Assembly (NCBI GenBank): GCA_030653975.1
Contig: JAURYH010000005.1
Coordinates: 1 to 64,000 of the forward strand
DNA: 64,000 nucleotides
Direction of reading: 5' to 3'
Origin: Hydrogenophaga sp.
Lineage (GTDB): Bacteria > Pseudomonadota > Gammaproteobacteria > Burkholderiales > Burkholderiaceae_C
The notes beneath the pieces are model-generated. The model was given only the letters and a program-made list of their open reading frames with translations. It ran no database searches and had not been told where the DNA came from. Below are positions 63,706-64,000 of this stretch, one piece after another (position 1 is the stretch's first letter; each line of letters begins with the position of its first letter). The position numbers and the translations under genes were made by a program.

Positions 63706-64000
63706 TCAGACCAGTGCGGTCAGCGGTGCGAGCCGGTAGCCTGCCACTTCCAGCGCGAGGCGGATCTGCTGCGCCGAGGCCACAGCGTCGGGCCCGTCGC
63801 CGTGCACGCAGATGCTGTGAATGGGGGTCGGCAGGCGCTGGCCGTCGGCGGTGACGATGCCGCCGGCGTCGAGCATGCGCAGCACGTGTTGCACGCAGGC
63901 GGGCGCGTCGTGCAGCACGGCGCCGGGCTGTGAGCGCGGCGTGAGCTGACCGTCGCCCTGGTAGCTGCGGTCGGCAAACACCTCGCGACCCACGCGCAGG
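63706..64000 (-). CDS. pxpA: 5-oxoprolinase subunit PxpA (LamB/YcsF family), C-terminal end
   Basis: The C-terminal 97 residues of a LamB/YcsF protein: 'EVFADRSYQGDGQLTPRSQPGAVLHD' and 'PIHSICVHGDGPDAVASAQQIRLALEVAGYRLAPL' are family signatures. The 5' end lies beyond the window. It functions with PxpB and PxpC to cleave 5-oxoproline. Confidence 0.92.
   Translation of the reverse strand, partial: LRVGREVFADRSYQGDGQLTPRSQPGAVLHDAPACVQHVLRMLDAGGIVTADGQRLPTPIHSICVHGDGPDAVASAQQIRLALEVAGYRLAPLTALV

Overview
The window reads as one contiguous stretch of a GC-rich betaproteobacterial chromosome, most likely Burkholderiales/Comamonadaceae and Hydrogenophaga-like. This is inferred from protein style, dispersed GC-rich intergenic repeats and gene content; no rRNA or tRNA gene is present to confirm it. 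The theme is respiratory versatility: denitrification at both ends, and a large periplasmic PQQ alcohol-oxidation system with a tungsten-type aldehyde oxidoreductase in between.

Left end (1-8140): a MITE-like foldback element; a periplasmic DsrE-like protein; a minus-strand NO reductase operon (small one-helix protein, dihaem norC, norB, norQ, norD, then an orphan sdhB-like gene); and a divergent modE-type regulator.

Centre (8141-41546): genes for alcohol oxidation. These are an aldehyde dehydrogenase with a DUF779 partner, small cupin and SnoaL-like genes, an AraC-type regulator, a TonB receptor, a Ped/Lut-like ABC system (ATPase on the opposite strand), a PQQ-associated beta-propeller, a SoxYZ-like carrier, two metallo-beta-lactamase-fold relay proteins, a quinoprotein alcohol dehydrogenase with the Asp-Tyr-Asp signature of lanthanide-dependent enzymes, two cytochromes c, a solute-binding protein, a hybrid histidine kinase, and pqqABCDE followed by an uncharacterised four-gene membrane cassette with an ExbB/ExbD-like pair. 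A sigma-54 activator gene (36141-38306) lies among them. Five transcription units in this block have -24/-12 sequences (three exact GG-N10-GC, two with one base changed), which suggests one sigma-54 regulon.

Right (41547-47734): an aor operon (ferredoxin, tungsten-type AOR, FAD subunit, MoaD-like carrier) divergent from a regulator that has GAF and Fis HTH regions but no AAA+ domain; then a small unknown gene and a nitronate-monooxygenase-like flavoprotein.

Right end (47987-62580): an SQR-like flavoprotein with a DUF5368-like membrane protein, an OsmC-like protein, an NsrR-like Rrf2 regulator, apbE/nosX, a lipoprotein cytochrome c, and the nos operon (DUF2946-like, nosZ, nosR, nosD, nosF, nosY and two nosL-like genes). 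Three promoters here carry FNR/Dnr-type boxes (TTGAC-N4-RTCAA). Two of them also carry an identical-geometry palindrome ATTCA-N7-TGAAT, a good candidate NsrR operator. The window closes with crcB, rdgC and the C-terminal end of pxpA.

Most long ORFs on the opposite strand are GC-driven shadows and were left out. Starts were chosen from ribosome-binding sites and ATGA/GTGA overlaps read from the sequence.
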